This document shows positions 1-8,130 of a stretch of 64,000 nucleotides of DNA, one piece after another. Source of the stretch: Armatimonadota bacterium (GTDB lineage Bacteria; Armatimonadota; Fimbriimonadia; Fimbriimonadales; Fimbriimonadaceae). The position numbers were made by a program, and so were the translations under genes. The stretch covers positions 1-64,000 of the forward strand of contig JACRPN010000009.1 of assembly GCA_016223145.1 (NCBI GenBank), given 5' to 3'. Below the pieces are notes generated by a model. That model worked only from the letters and a program-made list of their open reading frames with translations, was not told the origin of the DNA and made no database searches. The first letter of the stretch is position 1, and every line of letters begins with the position of its first letter.

Positions 1-49
1 TCCCCAAAGGGGCGAGGTGGGGGCTTTCTGCCGTGCGTGTGGAGAGGGA

Positions 50-83
50 GTCCCTCGGTCCCTTTGTCTCCTTGTCCTCTCCC
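50..83. repeat. Imperfect 8-nt tandem repeat
   Basis: Units of the form GTCCCTNN follow each other at 8-nt spacing. The same degenerate unit (complement GGGACNNN) recurs at 6995-7095, 17338-17395 and 48579-48620. Confidence 0.5.
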
Positions 84-90
84 CCAAACA

Positions 91-116
91 GCAAAAAGCC
101 GGGAGCTACCCGGCTT
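91..116 (-). terminator. Rho-independent terminator-like hairpin, minus strand
   Basis: An 8-bp perfect stem (AAGCCGGG at 96-103, CCCGGCTT at 109-116) has a 5-nt loop. Read on the minus strand the stem is followed by a run of T. No minus-strand gene lies immediately to its right, so its source transcript is unclear. Confidence 0.5.
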
Positions 117-292
117 ATGCCTCTCCTCTCGATTTTTGGGCCTGCCTCCACTACTGGAGCCGCAGAGCGATCCAAGCAATGCACTTGCGCTTTGGTTCGC
201 AAGGTGTTTCCAGTCAAGCTCAATTCATGATCCGTGCCGCAATTGGCCGCCGGCGGAAACCCGGCAGAAGGGCCAGGCGGTAACCTTCATGC

Positions 293-2311
293 ATGGCGAA
301 AAAGCGGCCCATCAGAGCGGATGACCTGCTCAAGATCCAGTACCTCGGCGACCCGCAGATCAGCCCGGACGGCCGAATGCTCCTCTTCTCGAAGAAGCAT
401 GTGGGGAAGAAGAACAACTACGTGACGAACCTGTTCTCGGTGGATCTGGGTGGCCACGTTCAACAGTGGACCCAGGGTGAATCAGGCGCGGGCCACGGCC
501 GTTTCAGCCCGGACGGCAGCCAGATCGCCTTCATTGGGGGAAGGGACAAGCCGGGCGCGCAGATCTATCTGCTGCCGGTGCACGGCGGCGAGGCGCGTAA
601 GCTGACGGATCTGCCCGAGGGCTCGCTCGGAGAGTTCCGCTGGAGCCCCGACGGCAAGCGCATTGCCTTCACGTTCCGCGAGACCCACCCCGACTGGACC
701 GACAAGGCCAAGAAAGAGCGCGAGGCGAAGGGGCTCTCGACCCCGCCCCGCACGTGTGACGACGCCTGGTACCGCCTCGATGGCGACGGCTATTTTTTGG
801 GCCAAAGGCACGCCCTTTACACGGTCGAGGTCTCGGGCGGAAAGGTCAAGAAGCTCTATTCAGGTGGCGACCTTGGCATGTATAGCTTCGACTGGTCGCC
901 GGACTCCAAGTCGCTCGCGGTGGCCCACGCCTTCGAGAACAAGCCGCTCTTCAAGCCCGATAACGATCAGATATTCGTCGTCACGCTCGACGGCAAGTCG
1001 TCGCAGCTCAAGGGTCTGCCCAAAGGTCCGAAATCCTCAGTTCGCTGGAGCCCAGATGGCAACTGGATTGCCTATGCCGGGGATGATCATGAAGACGACC
1101 CTTGGGGGGTGCGCAACACCAAAATCTTCGTCGTCTCACCGAAGGGCGGAGCGCCAAGGTGCCTGACCGACAACACCGACTACTGCTTGAGCGCGGCAAC
1201 CCTCAGCGACACGAAGGAAGCCGGGTTCGACGCCGTGCTTGAATGGGCGCCCGATGGCCAGGCGCTCTATGTCCAGGTGGGCTGGCATGGCGAGCAACAA
1301 CTGGGGATGGTGCCCCTGGCCAAGGGTGGCGTGGAGGTGCTGACCAAGGGCAAGCACTCAGTGACGGTGGGCAACGTATCCAAAGACGGCTCGAAGGTGG
1401 CCTGCCTCTGGGGCGACGCGCTGCACCTGAACGAGGCGGCCGTCTACGATCTCGACACCCACCCTGCTTCGCCGAAGGTTCTTACGAAGTTCAACCAGAA
1501 GTTTCACGACGAGGTGGCGCTGGCTGAGCCCAAGGACTTCTGGGTGGACTCGACCCACAAGGCCAAGGTCCACGGTTGGGTGATGAACCCGCCGGGAGCC
1601 TCCGCGAAGAAGAAGGCTGCTGCAGTGCTTGAGGTTCATGGCGGGCCGCACGCCCAGTACGGCTGGGCGTTCTTCCATGAATTTCAGCTTCTCGCGGCGA
1701 ACGGCTACGTCGTGGTGTATTCGAACCCGCGCGGTTCGAAGGGCTATGGCGAAGGGTTCTGCGACGCGATCCGAGGCGATTGGGGCAAAAAGGACTGGGA
1801 CGATATCCAGGCGGTCACCAAGCACATGGGTTCGCTGCCGCAGGTGGACCCGGGCCGCATCGGCATCATGGGCGGCAGCTATGGCGGCTATATGACCAAC
1901 TGGGCGGTCGGCCACAGCAAGGCCTACAAGGCGGCGATCACGGACCGGTGCGTCTCGAACCTGGTCAGCATGGCGGGAAACAGCGACTTCCCGATCAACA
2001 AAAACTCCTACTTCCGAGGGATCGCCTATGGCGATATCAAGGACATCGAGCCGCTGTGGGCGCAGTCGCCGCTGGCATTCTTCAAGAAGGTGAAGACGCC
2101 GATGCTCATCATCCACTCGGAGGGCGACCTTCGGTGCAATGTAGAGCAGGGTGAGCAGGTGTTCAACGCGTTGCAGGCAGAGGGGGTGCCGTCGAGGTTC
2201 GTGCGGTACCCGCAGAGCACGTTCCACGGCATGTCGCGCAACGGCCCGCCAGACCTGCGCCTGCACCGCCTCGGAGAGATTCTGAGCTGGTGGGAGAAGT
2301 GGCTTAAGTAG
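293..2311 (+). CDS. S9 family prolyl oligopeptidase-like serine peptidase
   Basis: A 672-residue protein with the architecture of the S9 (acylaminoacyl-peptidase/DPP-like) family. The N-terminal two thirds is a WD40/TolB-type beta-propeller with repeated SPDG motifs (ISPDGR, FSPDGS, WSPDGK, WSPDGN), and the C-terminal third is an alpha/beta-hydrolase. The catalytic triad is visible: Ser529 in GGSYGGY, Asp612 in HSEGD and His645 in STFHG. There is no signal peptide, so a cytosolic peptidase acting on short peptides is likely. The start ATG at 293 gives the expected MAKKRPIRADDLL beginning. The gene stands alone; downstream lies the RAYT unit. The family is certain, the substrate unknown. Confidence 0.93.
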   Translation: MAKKRPIRADDLLKIQYLGDPQISPDGRMLLFSKKHVGKKNNYVTNLFSVDLGGHVQQWTQGESGAGHGRFSPDGSQIAFIGGRDKPGAQIYLLPVHGGEARKLTDLPEGSLGEFRWSPDGKRIAFTFRETHPDWTDKAKKEREAKGLSTPPRTCDDAWYRLDGDGYFLGQRHALYTVEVSGGKVKKLYSGGDLGMYSFDWSPDSKSLAVAHAFENKPLFKPDNDQIFVVTLDGKSSQLKGLPKGPKSSVRWSPDGNWIAYAGDDHEDDPWGVRNTKIFVVSPKGGAPRCLTDNTDYCLSAATLSDTKEAGFDAVLEWAPDGQALYVQVGWHGEQQLGMVPLAKGGVEVLTKGKHSVTVGNVSKDGSKVACLWGDALHLNEAAVYDLDTHPASPKVLTKFNQKFHDEVALAEPKDFWVDSTHKAKVHGWVMNPPGASAKKKAAAVLEVHGGPHAQYGWAFFHEFQLLAANGYVVVYSNPRGSKGYGEGFCDAIRGDWGKKDWDDIQAVTKHMGSLPQVDPGRIGIMGGSYGGYMTNWAVGHSKAYKAAITDRCVSNLVSMAGNSDFPINKNSYFRGIAYGDIKDIEPLWAQSPLAFFKKVKTPMLIIHSEGDLRCNVEQGEQVFNALQAEGVPSRFVRYPQSTFHGMSRNGPPDLRLHRLGEILSWWEKWLK

Positions 2312-2349
2312 GGACTACGAGCCCAAGTGAAGCATAGGAAGGGGGTTCC

Positions 2350-2382
2350 AACCCATGTAGCCCAGGCGTCTCGCCTGGGTAA
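2350..2382. repeat. REP-like palindrome, left flank of RAYT
   Basis: The core is an 8-bp stem with a 3-nt loop (CCCAGGCG, TCT, CGCCTGGG at 2361-2379). The 33-nt block matches the reverse complement of 3139-3171 at 31 of 33 positions, so the transposase gene sits between two inverted copies. Confidence 0.8.
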
Positions 2383-2467
2383 CTTCGTCGAGGCATCGTA
2401 TAGCTTACTCCTTCCCTTTCGGTGCGACCGTGCAGGAGCCCCTTCGCGAGCGTCAGAATCCTAATTC

Positions 2468-3091
2468 GTGTCTGAGCCCAGATACTTGAACTTTTCAATA
2501 GAAGGCCCGGCGAAGCGCCGACGCAAGCTTCCTCATTGGGAGGCTGACGGCGTCGTGTATTTCATCACCTTTCGTCTGGCCGACTCCATGCCGAAAGAAG
2601 TACAAGAGCGCGCTAAAGAGTACAAACAGATCCTCGATCGGGTCCGAAAGATCGGTACAGCCGAAGACATCTCACGAGCGGAGCGCGAACTCCTCCGATA
2701 CGTCGAGAAACACCTGGACGCAGGCTACGGAAACTGTATCTTGAAGACGCCTGGAGCTTCACAAATCGTCTGGGAAGCACTTCACTTTGGAGAGGGGTCC
2801 GGGCATCATCTCTACGCTTGCGCTGTGATGCCGAATCACGTACATGCCGTGGTCTCCCTTGAGCCTGACCTAACCTTGGACAGACTCACCCATTCTTGGA
2901 AGTCCTACTCGGCGCACAAAATTAACGCGACGCTCGGAAGGTCGGGCAGGCTTTGGGAGCCAGAGAGCTTTGACCACATCGTCCGCACCCCGGCCGCCCT
3001 TCAGCGATTTGTCCGGTACGTTGCCGAGAACCCGCGCAAAGCGGGTCTCTCGAATTGGGAATGGGTCTTTCCTAGCTTGGACGCGACCTGA
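2468..3091 (+). CDS. REP-associated tyrosine transposase (RAYT, IS200-like Y1)
   Basis: This 207-residue protein matches the Y1 transposase/RAYT family. It has an N-terminal WEADGVVYFITFRL block, the HUH metal-binding motif (His124 and His126 in MPNHVHAVV), a candidate catalytic tyrosine (Tyr147 in SWKSYSAHKIN) and the family's C-terminal RYVAENPRKAGL. RAYTs cleave single-stranded REP hairpins and are thought to spread them. The GTG start at 2468 directly precedes the conserved N terminus. Inverted REP copies flank it on both sides within 120 nt, the typical RAYT arrangement. The frame is intact, so the protein may be active. It is a single-copy domesticated-type transposase rather than a full insertion sequence. 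Confidence 0.9.
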   Translation: MSEPRYLNFSIEGPAKRRRKLPHWEADGVVYFITFRLADSMPKEVQERAKEYKQILDRVRKIGTAEDISRAERELLRYVEKHLDAGYGNCILKTPGASQIVWEALHFGEGSGHHLYACAVMPNHVHAVVSLEPDLTLDRLTHSWKSYSAHKINATLGRSGRLWEPESFDHIVRTPAALQRFVRYVAENPRKAGLSNWEWVFPSLDAT

Positions 3092-3138
3092 CAAAGCTTA
3101 GATCATGTTGTGGTGAGGCTTACGGTCAGGTGGTGAAA

Positions 3139-3171
3139 TTGCCCAGGCGAGACGCCTGGGCTACATGGGCT
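3139..3171. repeat. REP-like palindrome, right flank of RAYT
   Basis: The stem CCCAGGCG / CGCCTGGG (3142-3160) has loop AGA and is followed by GGGCTACATGGG. It is an inverted copy of 2350-2382. Degenerate GGGCTAC repeats continue to about 3205. Confidence 0.8.
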
Positions 3172-3258
3172 GGGCTACGTGAGGTGGGCTACATCGGCTG
3201 GGTTTCGGTCGATGGTTGTTTCTCTGGGAACATCGTTGCTAAGCAAAGGGCCCGAGTC

Positions 3259-4425
3259 TCAATCCTTATATGGATCGAACTCGTTTTCCCCGGCCATCGC
3301 CACGCCGATGGGCGTGAGCGTGTGGAGCACGCGCACCGTGCCTTCGTGCTGCGCAAGCACCTCGGGGAGGCGCTTGTAGCAGTGGGGTGACTCATCGGTC
3401 CCCGCGCCGCGCAGCTCGACTCCGGCCTTGCGCACCCAGTCGTCCATCATCTCGCGAGAGATGAGTCCGCCGGAGCGAACGCCCTTGCGCTTCTTGCCTG
3501 CGGCTTGGGTGCGCGACATCACGCGCCCCGCGCCGTGCACGGTCGAGTAGAGCGCCTTCTGGGAATCCTCCGATTCGACCCCTTCCAGGATCACGGAGAT
3601 ATCGCCCATCGAGCCGCCCACGAACCCCTTCTGTCCTGGAAAGGCGGGCGTGGCGCCCTTGCGGACCACCCACACCTCATAGCCGCCATGCAGCTCCTTC
3701 CAAGCGAAGTTGTGGTGGTTGTGGACCTCCTCGAGCACGTTCGCGCCGAGGATCCTCGCCACCTGCGCGCACACCCAGTCGCGCCCCGCGTAGGCGTAGA
3801 GACCCGCCAGGCGCATCTGCTCCAGGTAGTCCTCGCCAAGCGCGGACTTGACTGAAAACACGACCGGATCGACGTGCATGCCGTCCGACCCGCCGCCGGC
3901 CTCCATGAAGTGCTTGGCGATGGTGTGCCCGATACCGCGCGAACCGAAGTGCACGCCGCACCAAACCCTGTCCTGCTCGTCCACAAGAAGGTCCACATAG
4001 TGGTTTCCGCTCCCGACGGTGCCCAGCTGGTTCTGGGCCATCTGCTTCTTCTCTTTGGCCGGGTAGAGCTTCCACGCCGGGTCGTCGAAGAGCTCGTGCT
4101 CAACTGGAGTCAGGTTGCGCCGTCCGATGCCGAACTCGAGGTTCGCCCAGACGTCGTTCATGATCGTTCCGATGTTCTTTCGGGCTTCGTCGGCAGGCAC
4201 GTCGAGGCGCACGGCCTTGTTGCCGCACGCGATGTCGTAGCCGACACCCGACGGGCTGACCGCCTCCACATAGGCGATGACGCCACCGATCGGCATCGAG
4301 TAGCCGACGTGGTGGTCTGCCATGAGGGCAGCGCCGAAAGCCCCTTGCGCGCAGCGCTGAATCTGCCTGAGCGCATCCTGGTCGATCGGCACGCCCCAAA
4401 CAGGAACGTTGTCGATGATCTTCAT
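3259..4425 (-). CDS. rtcB: RtcB family RNA-splicing ligase
   Basis: A 388-residue RtcB protein, the GTP- and Mn2+-dependent ligase joining 2',3'-cyclic phosphate and 5'-OH RNA ends in RNA repair. Family blocks appear in order: MADHHVGYSMPIGG, GVGYDIACGN (metal-binding Asp/Cys), GSGNHYVD, HFGSRGIGH, and VHGAGRVMSR, whose His is the guanylylated residue in characterised RtcBs. The start is placed at ATG 4425 (MKIIDNVPVWG) behind AGGAGAA; an in-frame extension to 4548 is possible but has no homology and would overlap the next gene. No archease gene is seen in the window. Confidence 0.93.
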   Translation of the reverse strand: MKIIDNVPVWGVPIDQDALRQIQRCAQGAFGAALMADHHVGYSMPIGGVIAYVEAVSPSGVGYDIACGNKAVRLDVPADEARKNIGTIMNDVWANLEFGIGRRNLTPVEHELFDDPAWKLYPAKEKKQMAQNQLGTVGSGNHYVDLLVDEQDRVWCGVHFGSRGIGHTIAKHFMEAGGGSDGMHVDPVVFSVKSALGEDYLEQMRLAGLYAYAGRDWVCAQVARILGANVLEEVHNHHNFAWKELHGGYEVWVVRKGATPAFPGQKGFVGGSMGDISVILEGVESEDSQKALYSTVHGAGRVMSRTQAAGKKRKGVRSGGLISREMMDDWVRKAGVELRGAGTDESPHCYKRLPEVLAQHEGTVRVLHTLTPIGVAMAGENEFDPYKD

Positions 4426-4516
4426 TGGTTCTTCTCCTGAACCCATCCCGAAACACCCATCCATTGGGCGCAAGGAATTTGGACGCGCTTTCGGCAGAGA
4501 AGTTTCGTGGGCGCTT

Positions 4517-6709
4517 TCACTTTGGGGGAATCGTGCCGCCGACCTCAACGCCCCTCGGGCGCTTCTTCTCTTCCTCGATCGCGGCGCGGATGGCCCTTAC
4601 ATACCGGGCCGGAAGTTGTTCCCATATGCCCACCCAGGGAGTGGCCTCGACGACGTCCTTCAGAGAGACTTCAACATAGAAATCGGAGCCAAACTCGACG
4701 AGGTAGGTGTATTCTCGCCAGCGTCGGGCACGTATCATCGAGTCGCCGGGCTCGTAGTTGATGTATTCGAACTGACGGCTCGGGTTCAGTACTTCCCAGG
4801 CGAGATCCTGCGAGGTTCGGTTTCCCAGACCATTTACCTTCCGCCTAGAGCAAAGGTCGAACTCGAAGACTTCCTTCGAGGTGCGGCTCAGGAGCGAGGT
4901 CGGTGGGATGCCAGCCCGGAAGACCTCGCTTGGTTCGTAGTACTGGATGCGCTCGAACGGTTCCGGCGCGTCTTTGTTCGGATTGGTCTTGGTCTGAGCC
5001 TTGGAATTCGGCGTTCCTCGCCTGAGGTTGGAGCCAGACTGGAGCGCATAGTGGCCTACCAATTCGCGAGCTGAAGACTGAATGGCCGAAAGCGGGAGCT
5101 GCGCCCCCGACCCCAAATCTCCGTGTTGCATCGGAGTCAGCGTTCCGTGCAGCTTTAAGAAGTCAAGCTCGAAACCATGGGGGATTTCAAAGTCGGCCCA
5201 GGCTTCGATGAACGACACTAGGGAGGTAAGGTGCGCGATCGAGCCCCAGCTCTGGTTCGTCACAGCATAGGCGGCCAGTTCGTCCAAGCTTGGCCTGCCG
5301 CCGTCAATCACTTTGCGCGCAATGGGGCCGAGTGTCCGGCGAAGACCACCCTCACGGTAATTGGTCTGCGGTGCGACTGGCTCGATGAGGAGCCAGTTCG
5401 GCTGGGGCCGGGTCTGGATCGCAAACCACCGAGTTCCGAGTTGACGGTCAAAGCCTTCGGCTGACATGGGCCCCCTTGCAAGGGTGTATGGCGACAGCAA
5501 TGGAGCCTGCCAGCTCGGCGCAGCAATCACATCGATTCTGTCTGCCTTGGCTCTACCGAGTATCAAGTCGGACATGAGCGCCTCCGCCAAATCCCGTGTT
5601 TCGGGTTGACTCAATAGCTGTCTGAGACCTGGTGACAGGCTTTTGTAGGCAAAGGCGGGTGCGCTGTTCCGTCTCGATTCTCCAACCTTCACACACTCCT
5701 GGCCAAGAAGCGAAACCTCAATAGGCTCAACGCTTGGCGATTCTGAAGGGTCCTTGGCCCGGTTTAGGGCGGGAGGATTGACGCCGGAGATGTTGACTAA
5801 GGCCCTCTCCAGCACTGCTCCCTCGTTGTTCACCAGCAGGGCTTCGGCATAGCCCGAATTGTAGTAGTCGGGCCGGTTGATCGTGAAGAGCAACTTGGCA
5901 TTAGGTGTTTGTACTAGCCTGGGCAGTCCCAGATTTTCGGGCTTCATACCTTGGCTAACATAGAACTCTGAGACCGGCCGGATGGCCTCGACCCATCGTT
6001 CCCACATAGAGTAAAACTCTATCAGGAAAGGGCGAAGCTCCTTCGGCATAGCAGTCTGTATGGGATTCTGTCGTTCGGCGAAAACAATGCGGCTGTACGG
6101 ACGCAACGAGGCGATCTGAATCGGATCAATGTTTGCAAGGAGTGACCGGCAGAGCCAAATCAGCGGACTTTGGAAGTGCAGCGCGTCTCGACGGTTTTGG
6201 AGGGCCAGCGCGGAGTCATCATTTGTCAATGCGGATTGAGTGAGAGCTTCCAATGAGCTCTTGAGTGAAGCCGCAGCGCTCTGGTCGAAAGTGGGCAGCT
6301 TATCCAGCGCCGCCCGCAAGTCCTCTTGGAACTTGGCGATCTTGCCTGCCTGGATGGCATCGCGCCTTCGATCGCACTCTCTTTCGAGTTCGAGGGTCCT
6401 GACCAACCGCCATCCTGCTGGCTCGGAGCGCCACTCCGCCTCGAGCACACGGGCCAGGAGCGAGAGCACTTCGGATGTGGGCTTCTGGTGAACCCTTAGA
6501 ATCACCGGCTCACCGGCGAGCTTCGGCGAGGGCAAGAGCTTGAGCCCGGTGGCCTCGGAGAGCTGCTCGAGAGCAGGTCCAAGGAGTTTGCCCCGAATCT
6601 CCAATGTAATGGGCTTTGCGGAAAAAGGCGTCGGTCCTTGTTGCGATGCGGCAACCGTGAGAACCAAGATTGAGAAAAGGCTTGCGATCATCTCGGAGTT
6701 CGAGCACAC
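4517..6709 (-). CDS. Secreted protein of unknown function
   Basis: I do not recognise a family over the full length (730 residues). A hydrophobic signal peptide starts at the internal Met at 6691 (MIASLFSILVLTVAASQQ). The GTG at 6709 has a weak GGGAG upstream; either start is possible. Residues about 35-95 (ITLEIRGKLLGPALEQLSEAT... then LSLLARVLEAEW) resemble the short secretin/TonB N-terminal (STN-type) fold that precedes polymerising outer-membrane proteins, but no secretin domain follows. The rest is mixed alpha/beta with no repeats. It lies between the saccharopine dehydrogenase-like gene (47 nt) and rtcB (91 nt) on the same strand. Confidence 0.75.
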   Translation of the reverse strand: MCSNSEMIASLFSILVLTVAASQQGPTPFSAKPITLEIRGKLLGPALEQLSEATGLKLLPSPKLAGEPVILRVHQKPTSEVLSLLARVLEAEWRSEPAGWRLVRTLELERECDRRRDAIQAGKIAKFQEDLRAALDKLPTFDQSAAASLKSSLEALTQSALTNDDSALALQNRRDALHFQSPLIWLCRSLLANIDPIQIASLRPYSRIVFAERQNPIQTAMPKELRPFLIEFYSMWERWVEAIRPVSEFYVSQGMKPENLGLPRLVQTPNAKLLFTINRPDYYNSGYAEALLVNNEGAVLERALVNISGVNPPALNRAKDPSESPSVEPIEVSLLGQECVKVGESRRNSAPAFAYKSLSPGLRQLLSQPETRDLAEALMSDLILGRAKADRIDVIAAPSWQAPLLSPYTLARGPMSAEGFDRQLGTRWFAIQTRPQPNWLLIEPVAPQTNYREGGLRRTLGPIARKVIDGGRPSLDELAAYAVTNQSWGSIAHLTSLVSFIEAWADFEIPHGFELDFLKLHGTLTPMQHGDLGSGAQLPLSAIQSSARELVGHYALQSGSNLRRGTPNSKAQTKTNPNKDAPEPFERIQYYEPSEVFRAGIPPTSLLSRTSKEVFEFDLCSRRKVNGLGNRTSQDLAWEVLNPSRQFEYINYEPGDSMIRARRWREYTYLVEFGSDFYVEVSLKDVVEATPWVGIWEQLPARYVRAIRAAIEEEKKRPRGVEVGGTIPPK

Positions 6710-6756
6710 TCCCGCTCTCCATCATACAACTCTATGAGGGCTATGAATCTTACAAA

Positions 6757-8109
6757 TCAGTCCGGTTTGATGGTCTGCGATTGGACGTTAATCTCACGGT
6801 GTTTCAACGCGTTGATCATCGCCTTACCCGGGATGCTGAGTTCAAACGGCGTGCAGCCTTTGCGCACCCGGCCGTGGGCCATCTCGATCGCGCAGATCGC
6901 GACCGGAAAGCCGGTCATGCGCTGCATTGCCGTCAGTCCTGTGGCCTCGTCGTAGCGCTCGTGAAGGTCCAGCCGCAACAAAGCCTTCCGTTCGGTCTCT
7001 CCATCCCTTTGTCCCTCCGTCTCCCTGTCCCCTTGTCCCTTCTCAGAGCGCAGGCTAAAGCCTGCGGCTACGGGTGTCATGTCCCCCTGTCCCTTGGCCC
7101 CTCTGCCGCTGACTTCGACCCGGAGCAGCAACTGATCCTTGTATCCCGGCTCAGAGAGGAAGGAGCCGATCAGATATTCAAAGAGTGCTCTCGGCTTGAC
7201 GGGCCGACCTTCGACCTCCACTTCATCGATCCCCCAGAACCCGAGGTCGCGAAACAGCTTCATCTTCTCCCAGTGGCCGGGAAACCTGAGAGTGCGGTAC
7301 TCGTAAGTCTTCAGCGGCCGCGTGCTGAAGCCCGCTTCCCTTAAAAGGCGGGCTAAAGCCCGCCCTCCGTCTGCTTCAGCGCCGTGGAGGGTCGGATGCT
7401 CACCGAAGAGGAACGGCGCGGTACCCGTGCCGCCGCTGGTGGTCGAGGCCTCCATCTTGCCGAGACCGGGCCAATCGAGCTCCTCCAGGTCCGTGAGCGA
7501 CTCCATTTCGACCGCCTGGCCATCCGTCACCCCGAACGCCTTGTCGGCGTACTCGCTGATTAGGCCCTCGACGTTGAACGCCAGCGCGTAGTGAAACGGC
7601 GGTTTGGGGTCGAGCGGGAGGCCTCCGCAGTAGAGCTTGGCCTCTTCGGGCTCTTGGAACTGCGAGATCAGGTGGACCGCCAGGAGATTGATCAGGCCCG
7701 GCGCGACCCCGCCATCGGTGACGATCGAGATACCTCGGCGCTTAGCCTCGTCGTCACGCGCTAGGGTCCTGAGCGCGTCCTCGGTATCGCCTCCCATATC
7801 GACCAGGCTGCAGCCCGCCTTCAAGGCGGCCTCGGCAGCCAGCGGATGAAGATGGTAGGGGATGCAGGAAAGGCAGACGTCCACGCCATCAAGCAACCTT
7901 GCCATAGACTCCGGCGCGTGCACGTCGACGTCGAAGCAGGCGAAGAGGTCCGTGCCGGCAAGTGCCCGAAGCCGCTCGGCCGCAGACTCCGCGGATTTCA
8001 GCGACGCGTCTGCCAAGCGAATCTCCCCGGCGTCACCGTGCAGGGCGAGGTCATAGGCGGCGGCGAGCCCTTGGACTCCAGAACCGAGGATGGCGTAGGT
8101 GAACGGCAC
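6757..8109 (-). CDS. Saccharopine dehydrogenase-like NAD(P) oxidoreductase, with repeat-derived insertions
   Basis: A 450-residue protein of the saccharopine dehydrogenase/lysine-ketoglutarate reductase-like family. It opens with the dinucleotide-binding motif AILGSGVQG, followed by family blocks CLSCIPYHLHPLAAEAA, VDMGGDTE and TDGGVAPGLINLLA. It probably acts on an amino-acid-derived substrate in lysine metabolism; exact reaction unknown. Start GTG 8109 lies 21 nt from the amidohydrolase stop. Two segments do not look like the family: residues about 245-265, encoded by a two-hairpin palindrome, and residues about 339-372, encoded by an 8-nt tandem repeat plus a second palindrome (KGQGDRETEGQRDGETERK). 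Homology resumes after each, so the insertions kept the frame. Confidence 0.85.
   Translation of the reverse strand: MPFTYAILGSGVQGLAAAYDLALHGDAGEIRLADASLKSAESAAERLRALAGTDLFACFDVDVHAPESMARLLDGVDVCLSCIPYHLHPLAAEAALKAGCSLVDMGGDTEDALRTLARDDEAKRRGISIVTDGGVAPGLINLLAVHLISQFQEPEEAKLYCGGLPLDPKPPFHYALAFNVEGLISEYADKAFGVTDGQAVEMESLTDLEELDWPGLGKMEASTTSGGTGTAPFLFGEHPTLHGAEADGGRALARLLREAGFSTRPLKTYEYRTLRFPGHWEKMKLFRDLGFWGIDEVEVEGRPVKPRALFEYLIGSFLSEPGYKDQLLLRVEVSGRGAKGQGDMTPVAAGFSLRSEKGQGDRETEGQRDGETERKALLRLDLHERYDEATGLTAMQRMTGFPVAICAIEMAHGRVRKGCTPFELSIPGKAMINALKHREINVQSQTIKPD
6995..7095. repeat. 8-nt-period tandem repeat with embedded palindrome, inside a gene
   Basis: Degenerate TCCCTNNG units run from 6995 to 7041 and again at 7080-7095. 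Between them, at 7050-7071, lies the palindrome GCAGGCT-AA-AGCCTGC followed by GGCTAC. A near-identical palindrome recurs at 63642-63662. The block is translated as low-complexity sequence within the saccharopine dehydrogenase-like gene. Confidence 0.75.
7321..7373. repeat. Two-hairpin repeat element, copy 1 (inside a gene)
   Basis: On the minus strand it reads ACGGAGGGCGGGC-TTTA-GCCCGCCTTTT, then AGGGAAGCGGGCTTCAGC. The first hairpin (7347-7364) has a 7-bp perfect stem. It aligns over about 50 nt with 63513-63566, including a swapped closing base pair. Confidence 0.75.
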
Positions 8110-8130
8110 GAGAGTATTGTGCTCGCCGAA

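Larger units (their letters stand above)
1..292. other. Non-coding left edge
   Basis: No convincing gene is seen here; the short ORFs lack family resemblance or a ribosome site. The stretch holds an imperfect 8-nt-period tandem repeat (about 50-83), a strong hairpin (96-116) and a small 6-bp inverted repeat around 186-205. It forms the leader of the S9 peptidase gene. Confidence 0.6.

Noticed and set aside
4426-4548. N-terminal extension of rtcB
   Set aside because: No homology, and a good ribosome site precedes ATG 4425.
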